Assembly: GCF_900109295.1 (NCBI RefSeq)
Contig: NZ_FOIZ01000001.1
Coordinates: 2,302,997-2,366,996, forward strand
DNA length: 64,000 nucleotides
Source of the DNA: Cognatiyoonia koreensis
GTDB lineage: Bacteria; Pseudomonadota; Alphaproteobacteria; Rhodobacterales; Rhodobacteraceae
Reading direction: 5' to 3'
The notes beneath the pieces were generated by a model. That model ran no database searches. It had not been told where the DNA came from and saw only the letters and a program-made list of their open reading frames with translations. Below, piece after piece: positions 53,101-62,742 of this stretch (its first letter is position 1; every line of letters begins with the position of its first letter). Position numbers and translations under genes: made by a program.

Positions 53101-54399
53101 TTAGCGTAGCCGAAATCTCGTTCGCAGACCGAGAGCCAAAAAGAATAATAAGGGCAATGCCGCAACCGTCTGAATTCCTGATACGAATTGCATGGTTGGA
53201 GACAGCGCTTCTAGAACCTCTTTCAAGAACGTCCGTCCGAAGCCAAAAATTGGAAGCAGGTTTGAAAAACTGGTAGCTAGAGACAGCGCCGCAGCATCAC
53301 GAGTGCTATACGAATCAAGCAATTCCGCGAATAGCATACCACCTCCAAGCGCAAATAAAACTGCGAGGTAAAACAGCGGCCTTCCAATACTATTTCCATA
53401 ACTAGAAAACCAATCAAAGGCATAGTGTAACATGCGTTGTGTCACAGAACCGATATGTTTTGAGAATGCTAATTCTCGTCTGTAGAAAAAGTGTTCGCTT
53501 TCCGGAAAAGACTGCCGGGCCATTGTGTGTCTCAATTTACTTGCAGATATTTTACCCTCAAATGCATCTTGGAGAGCAGCTTTATCTGTATTCACATTTG
53601 CTCTGCGCAGACGAGACTTCAGGATTTCCCAATCCGTATGTTCTTTGGGCCAGTAGGACTCGTGTGCTGTAAAAGTTGTGATCTCATGAAGATTTGCTCC
53701 ATTCAGAACTGGGAAGTGGCTCGTGAACTTTGCTCCGTCGAAGAAACTCACGGCATCAAACCTCGTTCCGCTGAAATCAGCTCGGCACGCGATATCCCTA
53801 TCTGAAACACCGAATATGGCGCGGCTGAATACTGTTACAGCTTCGAATGTAACATTCTGAAAAGAAACGTTTTTATGGAAGTTCGCTCTTTCAAAGACCG
53901 CACGATCTAAGAAATTTGCGCGGTAGAACGACGTTTCTTCTTGAAAATTGACTTCGTAAAAGCGGGCACGGTCACAGAAGTAAGCGCGGTCAAAATTTGC
54001 TGTTTTTTCAAAAACAGACCTAGCGAAAGAAAGTATGCGCACTATGAACTTATCAAATACGACATGATGCTTAAATCTTACATTGCGTAGATTTATGACT
54101 TCTTCTGAATTAGGGATAGCCGGCGGGATCGAGTCTGGACCATTCCGCTTGTGCCACTCTCGGTTGAACTGAATTTGAAGCTGCGGCAAGTCCACTTTTC
54201 CGGTATCATGGACTGATAAGCGGTTCCTTGCTGAAATTAGTTTGCATTGTTTGGGCTGTAAACCTTGCGACGCCCACGAATTCCAGGTTTGGCGGTTCCT
54301 CGCGTGCAGTTCCCAGTCAATCTCAGCATCAAGTTGTTCGCCGTGCATGGTCATTAGTATGTACCATGCGTTCTTGTTCGCATCTTTCAATATAGTCAT
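53101..54399 (-). CDS. pentapeptide-repeat membrane protein
   Basis: A 432-aa protein. The first 110 residues are soluble and unassigned. Residues about 115-250 form pentapeptide repeats of the A(D/N)(F/L)xx kind (FDRAYFCDRARFYEVNFQEE, FYRANFLDRAVFERANFHKN). The C-terminal 120 residues hold about three membrane segments (GRPLFYLAVLFALGGGMLFA, then a re-entrant-like stretch and PLLFFLALGL). The layout resembles pentapeptide-ion-channel-like proteins found in defence islands. It lies opposite to, and between, the integrase and hsdM and is more AT-rich than its neighbours. I start it at the ATG at 54399 behind GGGG; a TTG at 54441 is also in frame. Confidence 0.75.
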   Translation of the reverse strand: MTILKDANKNAWYILMTMHGEQLDAEIDWELHARNRQTWNSWASQGLQPKQCKLISARNRLSVHDTGKVDLPQLQIQFNREWHKRNGPDSIPPAIPNSEEVINLRNVRFKHHVVFDKFIVRILSFARSVFEKTANFDRAYFCDRARFYEVNFQEETSFYRANFLDRAVFERANFHKNVSFQNVTFEAVTVFSRAIFGVSDRDIACRADFSGTRFDAVSFFDGAKFTSHFPVLNGANLHEITTFTAHESYWPKEHTDWEILKSRLRRANVNTDKAALQDAFEGKISASKLRHTMARQSFPESEHFFYRRELAFSKHIGSVTQRMLHYAFDWFSSYGNSIGRPLFYLAVLFALGGGMLFAELLDSYSTRDAAALSLATSFSNLLPIFGFGRTFLKEVLEALSPTMQFVSGIQTVAALPLLFFLALGLRTRFRLR

Positions 54400-54854
54400 C
54401 GTTACCCCAAATCCTTCAAGAGATTGACCAGATTTAGTCAATCAAGGCAAGAAGTTGCGCCAAAAAAAAATGAAATTTAGTGGAGATATCAAGCCGGATG
54501 CTAAAATTGATGGACCGCGAACTGGCAACAGCCTTGGATCACGACACCCTGAAATGCCATGTGATCATTGATGGCAGTTTGGGCAACTAGCGACCATCTT
54601 TACAAATTGCAGCATCGATCGAGACAGGCTCAATATTGTTTCTCAACGTAATTAGGATAGCGGTTCGCTTTGGAGCTTCCAAATTGATATTCCTGAGCGG
54701 GATGCTTCACGGTGCCGGTTTCCGCTGATCAAAACTGTCGTTTGCTTACTTAGCGATGATGCTCATGTTGACGATGGGCACGTAACGACCCGCATATTCG
54801 CGTTGTGATCCTTGAGGCGCAACTCTAATTTGCAGAAAATCAAAGGAATCCCAC
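54400..54854. other. intergenic region, no gene seen
   Basis: These 455 bp separate the divergent pentapeptide-repeat gene and hsdM. A 30-codon open frame at 54498-54590 has no ribosome site and no recognisable similarity. The hsd promoter is probably in the right-hand part, but no convincing elements are seen. Confidence 0.4.
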
Positions 54855-56297
54855 GTGTTTGAAAACGCCTTCAACAGCATCGACCGTGAACTACGCAACG
54901 AAGAAGGGCTGGCATCTGAACTGGACTACGCGGAACAAACGTCGTGGATTTTGTTCCTCAAGTACCTCGACGACATCGAACAGGAACGGCAGGACGAAGC
55001 GGAACTGGCGGGCGAGGACTATGCCCCTACCCTGCCAACCCCGATGCGCTGGAAAACATGGGCGTCGGCCAAGAATGACGACGGGACCGACCGTAAGGAC
55101 GTGCTGACGGGCGAAGACCTGATCACCTTCGTCAATCAAACGCTCTTCCCGACGCTCAAGAAGTACCGGGAAGACGCAACCAGCCCGGACACCATCGAAT
55201 ATAAAATCGGGGAGATCTTTTCCGAGATCACAAACAAGTTCCGCTCGGGCTATTCCCTGCGCGACGTGCTCGAAATCGTGGACGGGCTGGAATTCAATAC
55301 CCAAGAGGCCAAGCACGAACTGTCTGACCTCTACGAGTCCCGCATCAAACGCATGGGCAACGCGGGGCGCAACGGGGGCGAATACTACACGCCGCGCCCG
55401 CTGATCCGCGCCATGCTCAAGGTGATCGATCCCAAGATTGGCGAGACGGTCTATGACGGGGCCTGCGGCTCTGCGGGGTTCTTGGTTGAGGCTTACACCC
55501 ACATGCTGACACCTGAAATTTCCGCGACCGACTTCAACACGCTCCAGACCAAGACCTTCTACGGGCAGGAAAAGAAATCGCTCGCCTATATCATCGCCAT
55601 CATGAACATGATCCTGCACGGGATCACCGCCCCCAATATCCGGCGCACCAATACGCTGAACGAAAACGTCATGGATATTCAGGAAAAGGACCGGCACGAC
55701 GTGATCCTTGCCAATCCGCCGTTCGGGTCAGGGGAACGGGCCGAGGTTCAACAGAACTTTCCGATCAAATCGGGCGAGATGGGGTATCTGTTCATCCAGC
55801 ACTTTATCCGGAAACTCAAGGCTGGCGGGCGGGCCGCTGTGGTGATCAAGAACACGTTTCTATCCAATGGAGACGCGGCGGCGTTACGGCGTGAATTGTT
55901 GGAGACCTGCGACCTGCACACGGTGCTGGACTGCCCCGCCAAGGTGTTCCAAGGGGCGGGGGTGAAAACCGTCGTGCTGTTCTTTGAGAAAGGGCGCAAG
56001 ACGCATAAAACGTGGTACTACGCGCTGGACCCGGAACGGTCCTTGGGCAAATCATCCCCCCTGCGCGATGATGAACTGGCCGAGTTTGTGGAGCTGCAAA
56101 AGACGCGAGGTGACAGCCCCAAAAGCTGGACAGTGCAGCGCGGGGATATTGATGCGGAGACGTTTGACATGTCCGTCAAGAACCCCAACGCGCCAGAGGA
56201 AGCCCCCCTACGCGAACCGGTGGAGATTATTGAGGACATGCTGGCGCGGGATGCGGAGACCGCCAAGATCTTGGAAGAGATCAGGGGAATGCTGTGA
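54855..56297 (+). CDS. hsdM: type I restriction-modification methyltransferase subunit
   Basis: A 480-aa N6-adenine methyltransferase. It has the HsdM N-terminal helical domain (residues 1-150), SAM motif I in DGACGSAGFLVEAY (201-214) and the catalytic motif IV NPPF at 287-290. GNAGRNGGEYYTPRPLI, near residue 170, is also typical. The GTG start at 54855 follows AAAGGA. Its stop overlaps hsdS as GTGA. With HsdS it methylates the recognition site, and with HsdR it forms the restriction complex. Confidence 0.95.
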   Translation: MFENAFNSIDRELRNEEGLASELDYAEQTSWILFLKYLDDIEQERQDEAELAGEDYAPTLPTPMRWKTWASAKNDDGTDRKDVLTGEDLITFVNQTLFPTLKKYREDATSPDTIEYKIGEIFSEITNKFRSGYSLRDVLEIVDGLEFNTQEAKHELSDLYESRIKRMGNAGRNGGEYYTPRPLIRAMLKVIDPKIGETVYDGACGSAGFLVEAYTHMLTPEISATDFNTLQTKTFYGQEKKSLAYIIAIMNMILHGITAPNIRRTNTLNENVMDIQEKDRHDVILANPPFGSGERAEVQQNFPIKSGEMGYLFIQHFIRKLKAGGRAAVVIKNTFLSNGDAAALRRELLETCDLHTVLDCPAKVFQGAGVKTVVLFFEKGRKTHKTWYYALDPERSLGKSSPLRDDELAEFVELQKTRGDSPKSWTVQRGDIDAETFDMSVKNPNAPEEAPLREPVEIIEDMLARDAETAKILEEIRGML

Positions 56298-57460
56298 AGG
56301 CGGGCTGGGAGGTTAAGCCGCTTGGGGAAGTTCTTGAGGTGCAGAACGGTTATGCCTTTGCCTCAAAACAGTTTTCCGAAAGTGAAGGCACGCCGATCAT
56401 CAGGATTCGCGATATTACGGCGGGAACAACCACTAAGCGTTTTGTTGGGCCCTTTAACGAGGACTACGTCGTTAAGAACGGTGACTATTTGATCGGGATG
56501 GACGGTGAGTTTCGTTGCAATCAATGGCAGGGCGATGACGCGCTACTGAACCAGCGGGTTTGTCGCCTTCGCGAATTTTCCGACGCGCTGCTTCCCCGCT
56601 ATCTTTATTATGGGGTCAATAAATATCTGAAGGACATTGAAGACGTCACTTCATTCACCACCGTGAAGCACTTGTCCTCTAAGTCCATCAAGGCAATTGA
56701 ATTTCCAATCCCACCCCTCGAAGAGCAAAAGCGGATTGTGGCGGTTTTGGATGCGGCGTTTGAGGGGCTGACCCGCGCCAAAGAAAACGCCGAAGCCAAC
56801 CTCCAAAACGCGCGGGAGTTGTTTGAGGCAACTGTAACTGCGTTACTTTCAAATCCGTCTGGTGAATGGGAGCGAGCCAAACTTACCGAATACTGCGAGA
56901 AAATCACTGTTGGTCACGTCGGGCCAATGGCTTCCAAGTATGTCGATCAAGGCGTGCCGTTTTTGAGATCACAGAACGTCAGACCGTACAGAATTGACTT
57001 GGAAAATGTGAAGTACATTGATCAAGGTTTTCATGGAGAGTTGGCCAAGTCTAAGCTTTCTCCCGGAGATGTGGCCATCGTGCGTACCGGTTATCCGGGT
57101 ACAAGTGCGGTTATCCCTGATGATCTTTTGGATGCAAATTGCGCAGACTTAGTGATCGCCAAGACGGGTCCAAAGCTCGACGCCCATTTTCTTGCCCTGC
57201 TTCTTAACTCTGACTATGGGAAGAAGCTCGTTGCTGGTGCAGCAGTCGGGGCCGCGCAAAAGCACTTCAATGTTGGCGCAGCAAAAGAAGCTTTGTTTGA
57301 TTTCCCACCTCTCTTTGAACAACGCGCGCTAGTTGAAAAACTTGAGGTGGCGCGCAGCCAACTAAGCGAATTGGAAAATTTCGGGGCCACCAAACTCACC
57401 GATATCGCAGACCTGCGCCAATCGCTCTTGCAAAAGGCCTTTGCGGGGGAACTGACTTAG
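56294..57460 (+). CDS. hsdS: type I restriction-modification specificity subunit
   Basis: A 388-aa specificity protein with two target-recognition domains (about 5-140 and 200-335). Each is followed by a conserved helical spacer, seen in EFPIPPLEEQKRIVAVLDAA and in DFPPLFEQRALVEKLEVARS. The two half-sites of the bipartite recognition sequence cannot be predicted from the protein alone. It starts with GTG inside the hsdM stop. Both halves are full length, so the system looks intact. Confidence 0.95.
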   Translation: MKAGWEVKPLGEVLEVQNGYAFASKQFSESEGTPIIRIRDITAGTTTKRFVGPFNEDYVVKNGDYLIGMDGEFRCNQWQGDDALLNQRVCRLREFSDALLPRYLYYGVNKYLKDIEDVTSFTTVKHLSSKSIKAIEFPIPPLEEQKRIVAVLDAAFEGLTRAKENAEANLQNARELFEATVTALLSNPSGEWERAKLTEYCEKITVGHVGPMASKYVDQGVPFLRSQNVRPYRIDLENVKYIDQGFHGELAKSKLSPGDVAIVRTGYPGTSAVIPDDLLDANCADLVIAKTGPKLDAHFLALLLNSDYGKKLVAGAAVGAAQKHFNVGAAKEALFDFPPLFEQRALVEKLEVARSQLSELENFGATKLTDIADLRQSLLQKAFAGELT

Positions 57461-57475
57461 GGCTAACCTCAACCC

Positions 57476-59815
57476 ATGATTGATGAATCCCCCCTGAGCC
57501 GCGAAACAGAGGCCGACACCCGCGCGATGCGGATCGACCCTGACTTGGCGGCCAACGGCTGGGAAGGCCCCGCCAAGATCGACGGCGCGCGGGTGCATCG
57601 CGAAGAAATGCTCTGGCCCGGTCGCATTATGTCTGGCGGTCAGACGAACGGGCCAAAGCCTGCGGATTACGTCCTGCGCATGAATGGCCACGTCATGGCG
57701 GTGATGGAGGCCAAGAAGGCCAGCCTGCCCTATACCGACGGGCGCAGCCAAGCCTATGACTATGCCAACCGCATCGGTGCCCGCTTTGCCTATTGCACCA
57801 ACGGGCTGCGCTATCACGAGATTGATATGCACACGGGCGCGGAACAAGAGGTGGACGCCGTACCGCCCCCGTCCGAGTTATGGGACCGCTGCTATCCCAC
57901 CGGCAACGCATGGCGCGACCGTTTCGGCCAAGTCCCGTTCGAAACCGACGGCGGCAAATGGCAACCGCGCTACTATCAAGCGGGCGCAGTGAATGCCGTG
58001 CTAGAGGCGATGGCCGACGGCGAAAAGCGCATCCTGCTGACACTAGCGACAGGTACGGGCAAGACCTCTATCGCGTTCCAGATCGCGTGGAAGCTGTTCC
58101 AATCGCGCTGGAGCCTTTCGGGCGAACCTACCCGCCGCCCGCGCATTCTGTTCCTTGCCGACCGCAACATTCTGGCCGATCAGGCCTACAACTCGTTTTC
58201 CGCGTTTGAGCCGGATGCCCTAAGCCGCATTAATCCCAAGGAAATCAGCAAAAAGGGCAAGATGCCCCGCAATGCGTCCGTATTCTTTACGATCTTTCAG
58301 ACGTTTATGACCGAGAACAAGAACGGCGAAGAGGAATTTAACTTTCGCGAGTACGAAGAAGACTTCTTTGACTTCATCATCATTGATGAATGTCACAGGG
58401 GCGGCGCGAAAGACGAAAGCACATGGCGTAAAATCCTGGAGTATTTCGAACCCGCCGTGCAGCTAGGCCTGACCGCTACGCCCAAGCGTAAAGTGAACGC
58501 CGACACCTATTCCTACTTCGGCGAACCCGTCTACACATACGCCCTGCGCGACGGGATCGAAGACGGCTTCCTGACCCCGTTCAAAGTCCGCCAAATGGCC
58601 AGCACGATTGATACATACGTCTATGATCCTGATGATGAAGTGGTTGGCGGTGAGATTGACCCTGATCACGTCTACACCGAGGCCGAGATCAACGCGAAGA
58701 TCGTGATCCCCGAACGCGAACAAAGCCGCATCCACGAGTTCATGGATCAGATCAACCCGCGCCAAAAAACGCTAGTGTTCTGCGCCACCCAAAACCACGC
58801 CGCCGCCGTCCGCGACTACATCAACCAGATCAAAGACATCGACGATCCGCATTATTGCGAACGTGTCACAGCCAATGATGGCGCGCTGGGCGAACAGCAT
58901 TTGCGCGAGTTTCAGGATAACGAACGCAGCATCCCGACGATCCTGACGACATCGCAAAAGCTATCGACTGGTGTGGATGCCCGCAACGTCCGTAACATCG
59001 TGCTGATGCGCCCTGTGAAGTCGATGATTGAGTTTAAGCAGATTGTTGGACGGGGAACGCGGACGTTTGAAGGCAAAGATTTCTTCACGGTGTTCGACTT
59101 CGTAAAGGCTTATGAACACTTCAACGATCCTGAGTGGGATGGCGAACCATTACCGCCTGACGTACCAAATCCGAGGCCCGCGCCCGCTGGTGGTTCGCGC
59201 CCGGAAGGTCCACCTGATCCGAGTCCAGAACCCGAAGCGAAGATCATTGTGAAGCTTGCAGACGGTAAGGAACGCCAAATCAAGTATGTCGCGACGACGA
59301 CCTATTTTTCCCATGATGGCAAGATGATCTCGGGCCAAGAGTTCATGGACCAGCTGTTTGGTGACCTTGGGGATTTGGTGCGGGACGAAGATCACCTGCG
59401 CGAAATCTGGAGCAATCCCGAAACGCGCGTGCAGTTCTTCAAAGTTCTTGCGGATCGCGGCTATGACTCTGACCGTTTGGAAGACATGAAACTGTTGATT
59501 GATGCGCCGAACAGCGACGTTTTTGACGTGCTTGCCTACGTGCGTTTCACGCTGCAACCGTTGGAGCGCTCAGAGAGAGTAAGCAAGGCCAAAGACGTCG
59601 GCCTTTCCGAAATCGAAGGCGAGATGCGTTCATTTCTGGAAGCTGTTCTGAACGCTTACGAAATACATGGCGTAGATGAACTTGCGCTGACCAAGATCAC
59701 CGATTTCTTGCGTGTTCGGTATGGCGGCACAAATGGTGCAAAGCATGCCTTGGGGGGCATACCGCAAATTAAGCAGGCATTCACAGAAATACAGGCGCAC
59801 CTTTACGCTGATTAA
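57476..59815 (+). CDS. hsdR: type I restriction endonuclease subunit (EcoEI-like)
   Basis: A 779-aa restriction subunit. The N-terminal nuclease domain has a PD-(D/E)xK site (Asp64 and the Glu78-Ala-Lys80 of VMEAKKA). The helicase part has Walker A in LATGTGKTS near 189-197, the DEAH-type box DECH near residue 303, TATPKRK and the motif VI region IVGRGTRTFEG. After a Pro-rich linker (about 560-585) comes the EcoEI-type C-terminal domain. The family norm is about 780-810 residues, so it is complete. It starts 15 nt after hsdS. Confidence 0.94.
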   Translation: MIDESPLSRETEADTRAMRIDPDLAANGWEGPAKIDGARVHREEMLWPGRIMSGGQTNGPKPADYVLRMNGHVMAVMEAKKASLPYTDGRSQAYDYANRIGARFAYCTNGLRYHEIDMHTGAEQEVDAVPPPSELWDRCYPTGNAWRDRFGQVPFETDGGKWQPRYYQAGAVNAVLEAMADGEKRILLTLATGTGKTSIAFQIAWKLFQSRWSLSGEPTRRPRILFLADRNILADQAYNSFSAFEPDALSRINPKEISKKGKMPRNASVFFTIFQTFMTENKNGEEEFNFREYEEDFFDFIIIDECHRGGAKDESTWRKILEYFEPAVQLGLTATPKRKVNADTYSYFGEPVYTYALRDGIEDGFLTPFKVRQMASTIDTYVYDPDDEVVGGEIDPDHVYTEAEINAKIVIPEREQSRIHEFMDQINPRQKTLVFCATQNHAAAVRDYINQIKDIDDPHYCERVTANDGALGEQHLREFQDNERSIPTILTTSQKLSTGVDARNVRNIVLMRPVKSMIEFKQIVGRGTRTFEGKDFFTVFDFVKAYEHFNDPEWDGEPLPPDVPNPRPAPAGGSRPEGPPDPSPEPEAKIIVKLADGKERQIKYVATTTYFSHDGKMISGQEFMDQLFGDLGDLVRDEDHLREIWSNPETRVQFFKVLADRGYDSDRLEDMKLLIDAPNSDVFDVLAYVRFTLQPLERSERVSKAKDVGLSEIEGEMRSFLEAVLNAYEIHGVDELALTKITDFLRVRYGGTNGAKHALGGIPQIKQAFTEIQAHLYAD

Positions 59816-59895
59816 ATTAGGTAAAAACAACCCAAACTTGCAACGAACGCACACGGACCCCATATCTCTGATAGTTTATTTCAGAGGCACAACAT

Positions 59896-61116
59896 ATGGC
59901 GTCATATAACGGTTTTCTTAGAAAGTCCCCTTCGCACCGTCTTGAAAAGTATTTCCACTTCAAAGGCGTCGAAACACGTAAAGACTTTGACTGGACTAGC
60001 ACTGGTCGCGGGACTGAATTGGTGGAGTCAATCAACGGGCTTTTGGCCGAACTTTCCGACCTTAAGCAAGATGTTTTGAAAGCCGAGATTGACCACCTTG
60101 CCAGTTTGGCAAACGACAACGGGCTATTGAGTGCAGAACAGGTTTGCGCTGGGCAAAGCATCGACCTTGAGGGTTTTGAAGGCGTCCAAGACATTCTGTT
60201 GATGCTTTCGGTTGAACACCCCCACTTGATCGACCGTGTTTCAGCACAAGCGTCGCTGATCCAACGAACAGGGGGCAAACAGTGGTCAGCGTTTCAGTTC
60301 GAAAATGATGGCAAGCCATGGGCTTTGGGTAGCGTTGAGGCCCGCGAAGGTTTCTTAGCCGAAGCAATCGAAATCCTCGAACTGCCCGCGCATCGCCAGC
60401 GTGAAGCCGACTGGTTCAAGGTAATCCGCTTGCACCCCATTACGGGCGAAGAGATCGAAATTTTGCAGGCGACAATCTATGTCGAAGAACGCGCAGAAAG
60501 CGAACTTGCCTTTGGTCCGACCAACACCCTTGAACGCCAGATTGTCCCCAAAGTGGTCGAAGTTGGCCTTGCCTGTAACGCCCAAGAACGTGTGATTGAA
60601 ATCTGCGCGAAGGGCGGCAAAAAGGTCCGGGATCAATACGCAAAAGCCTTTGCAAATCACTTTGCACCAGAAAGCGAAATACCCGTTGAAACCCCGCGTC
60701 GCGAGGTGCATCTAGGTCACCTTCGCAGCATGCCAGCTTTCGAAACCGAACCTGCGGACGGGATTGAACGGGTCGAAGTCTCTTCACTTGATTTTTTTTC
60801 AAGCGGCGGCGGCTTTTCCCGGTTTGAACGCAAAGGCGAAGGCGAAAACATCTATCGGTTTCTTGAACGCCGCTTTGGTCCATCGTCACCATTGACGGCA
60901 AGCGGTTGGGACATCTTGGGCGCGACAATCCGCATTGTGGTTGCCGCTTCAGAAGAAAAACGACGCCGCACCCTCACGGTCACGCTACGCGCGCCGAACA
61001 CGACCACCCTGCCCAACAAGACCGAAACCGACCGTCAATTCGTGTTCGGCCTGCTAGAACGCTGGAATCTGATCGCACCACCAGAAAAGGAAGCGGAAGT
61101 CATTGAGGCTGCTTAA
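59896..61116 (+). CDS. hypothetical protein of unknown function downstream of hsdR
   Basis: A 406-aa protein whose family I do not recognise. The ATG at 59896 has GAGG 8 nt upstream, and the codon use looks real. It is soluble and acidic, with no membrane segment. A leucine-rich, possibly coiled-coil stretch is at about residues 40-80 (ESINGLLAELSDLKQDVLKA). A Gly-Ser turn (SSLDFFSSGGGFSRF) near residue 300 precedes a C-terminal beta-rich part ending LLERWNLIAPP. The next gene begins directly at its stop codon, so the two are co-expressed. It may be an accessory of the restriction system or part of a separate two-gene system. Confidence 0.7.
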   Translation: MASYNGFLRKSPSHRLEKYFHFKGVETRKDFDWTSTGRGTELVESINGLLAELSDLKQDVLKAEIDHLASLANDNGLLSAEQVCAGQSIDLEGFEGVQDILLMLSVEHPHLIDRVSAQASLIQRTGGKQWSAFQFENDGKPWALGSVEAREGFLAEAIEILELPAHRQREADWFKVIRLHPITGEEIEILQATIYVEERAESELAFGPTNTLERQIVPKVVEVGLACNAQERVIEICAKGGKKVRDQYAKAFANHFAPESEIPVETPRREVHLGHLRSMPAFETEPADGIERVEVSSLDFFSSGGGFSRFERKGEGENIYRFLERRFGPSSPLTASGWDILGATIRIVVAASEEKRRRTLTVTLRAPNTTTLPNKTETDRQFVFGLLERWNLIAPPEKEAEVIEAA

Positions 61117-61935
61117 TTGACCACTATCGCAACGCTTGCCAGGATCATCGCCCAGCGCGGCAGGACTTCAAAAACCTTCTTTGAAAAGCAAGATGGTTTT
61201 TACCCATTGATTGACGCTGGATTGGTTGAAGTTACTGGCAAAGTGCAGTCAATCTTGTGCGATGCATGTAGCGACCCACACGACGCGGAAGTCATCTTTA
61301 GGGATGGAACTTATGGGTTTTACTGCGGTGAAGTGGGCTTTTGTAGCGTAGATGAAAGTGACGTTATAGCTATCGATCCAAACATTGGCGGGCTGGTCGC
61401 ACATCTTGCATCAGTGTTTGCGTGCAAACGACGCAAATCGACCCCCATCCACGCCGACACTTGGCGGATTGGCGCAATTGACACACCCGGCGGTGATCTG
61501 GCGCTCTATTTTCATCCAACCCTGCAAAGCGAACTAGACGTTAGGGCTGTTGAGTCTGCCTTGAACGAAGAGACCAGATCAGCTTTTCGATTGATCATCA
61601 GCGCAGTCGGCAAACTACCAATTGCAGGCGCAAAATCCGCCGAACTTGTGGACGTTGTCGAACTGGATAGCAGGACCAATGAACTAACCGCATTAACCGA
61701 CCCAAGGATCATTGCGGGCGCGCCCCAAGCCGTCATTAATGGACGGCCCAATCTTTATGCTGAAATGTTACAACCGCTTATTTTAAGCCGTATTGAAGAA
61801 AACTTAGCGCATTCTGGGCTAAACAAAGAAGCGAAGGCAATCCGCGAAGTGTTATTCCAGAGTTCACGCGGCGGACAAGTCCCGTCGCTTTCAACAATCA
61901 AATCATATCTGTCTAAGACTCGTACTGGTCAATAA
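61117..61935 (+). CDS. hypothetical protein with zinc-ribbon-like cysteines and C-terminal helix-turn-helix-like end
   Basis: A 272-aa protein starting at TTG, directly after the stop of its partner at 59896. The N-terminal 80 residues include ILCDACSDPHDAE and FYCGEVGFCSVDESD, a CxxC and C-x5-C set that could hold zinc. The middle is beta-rich. The end (IREVLFQSSRGGQVPSLSTI followed by KSYLSK) looks like a helix-turn-helix recognition segment. I do not recognise the family. The pairing, position and possible DNA-binding parts suggest a regulatory or nucleic-acid-sensing role, but this is speculative. Confidence 0.65.
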   Translation: MTTIATLARIIAQRGRTSKTFFEKQDGFYPLIDAGLVEVTGKVQSILCDACSDPHDAEVIFRDGTYGFYCGEVGFCSVDESDVIAIDPNIGGLVAHLASVFACKRRKSTPIHADTWRIGAIDTPGGDLALYFHPTLQSELDVRAVESALNEETRSAFRLIISAVGKLPIAGAKSAELVDVVELDSRTNELTALTDPRIIAGAPQAVINGRPNLYAEMLQPLILSRIEENLAHSGLNKEAKAIREVLFQSSRGGQVPSLSTIKSYLSKTRTGQ

Positions 61936-62016
61936 ATGGTCAGTAACTATCGGGCTGTTTTGAACCAGCTTTGATCCGCGAACGTCCGCTTGCAAACGTA
62001 CAGAAAGGTATGAGCA

Positions 62017-62220
62017 ATGACGGACTTTAACAAAACCCAATCGCCAATCGCAGTCTCACCAAACGAAGCCGCGCGCCTTGCAGGCGTGGGACGGACAACG
62101 CTTTACGCCGCCTTGGCAACGGGCGAACTCAAAAGCCTCAAGATCGGCACCCGCCGCCTGATCAAGGTGACCGCTATTCATGATTGGCTGCAATTGAACG
62201 AACAGCGGAACGGCGGGTAA
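62017..62220 (+). CDS. small helix-turn-helix protein (excisionase/AlpA-like)
   Basis: A 67-aa protein made of one MerR/excisionase-type helix-turn-helix: VSPNEAARLAGVGRTTLYAA, then the wing LKSLKIGTRRLIKVTAIHDWL. Such proteins act as recombination directionality factors or as small regulators in islands. It is followed 4 nt later by the 141-aa HTH protein and then by a recombinase, so an excision-control job is plausible. The ATG at 62017 follows AAAGG. Confidence 0.85.
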   Translation: MTDFNKTQSPIAVSPNEAARLAGVGRTTLYAALATGELKSLKIGTRRLIKVTAIHDWLQLNEQRNGG

Positions 62221-62224
62221 GGCC

Positions 62225-62650
62225 ATGCCAAAGCAAGCCAAACTTAACCGCATCAAAGCTTTCCGATCTTACACAATCCAAGAGGCGGCGCACATCGCTG
62301 GCGTCTCTGATCATACGATCCACAATTGGGGCAAGAACGGTTTGCGGATGATGGACGCAGCACAGCCTACGCTTATTCGTGGTGACGATCTGCGCGACTA
62401 CATCAAGGCCCAGCGCAGCAAGCGCAAGTCGCCAACCGAACCAGACACATTCTATTGTGTCGTTTGCAAACGGCCACGCCATGCCGCTGCAAACATGGCG
62501 GACTGCACAATCATCGGCAATCGCGCCACACTAACGGCGCTTTGCACAATCTGCGAAACTGTCGTGTCTAAGCCGGTGGCCAAAGCCAATGTCACGTCAC
62601 TGGCCCGCACACTCGACCTCACAATCAAACGGCATGAAACAACATTATAG
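62225..62650 (+). CDS. helix-turn-helix protein with C-terminal zinc-ribbon-like domain
   Basis: A 141-aa protein. Residues 15-60 form a MerR-like helix-turn-helix (YTIQEAAHIAGVSDHTIHNW). After a basic linker (QRSKRKSP), residues 75-120 carry two cysteine pairs, YCVVCKRPRH and LCTICETVVS, with MADC between, a likely zinc ribbon. The combination of a DNA-binding head and a zinc-ribbon tail next to a recombinase recurs in mobile elements, but I cannot name it. It lies 4 nt after the excisionase-like gene and 92 nt before the recombinase. Confidence 0.72.
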   Translation: MPKQAKLNRIKAFRSYTIQEAAHIAGVSDHTIHNWGKNGLRMMDAAQPTLIRGDDLRDYIKAQRSKRKSPTEPDTFYCVVCKRPRHAAANMADCTIIGNRATLTALCTICETVVSKPVAKANVTSLARTLDLTIKRHETTL

Positions 62651-62742
62651 TGGTACGCATCTGCCCCCTTGATTTGTCACTTCATCGCAGAACGGCCCCG
62701 CGCTGTTTCGACACCAAAATCCAACATTGAAAAGAGGCTAGA

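Noticed and set aside
54498..54590. A 30-codon open frame between the pentapeptide gene and hsdM
   Set aside because: It has no ribosome site, no coupling and no similarity; length alone is not support.
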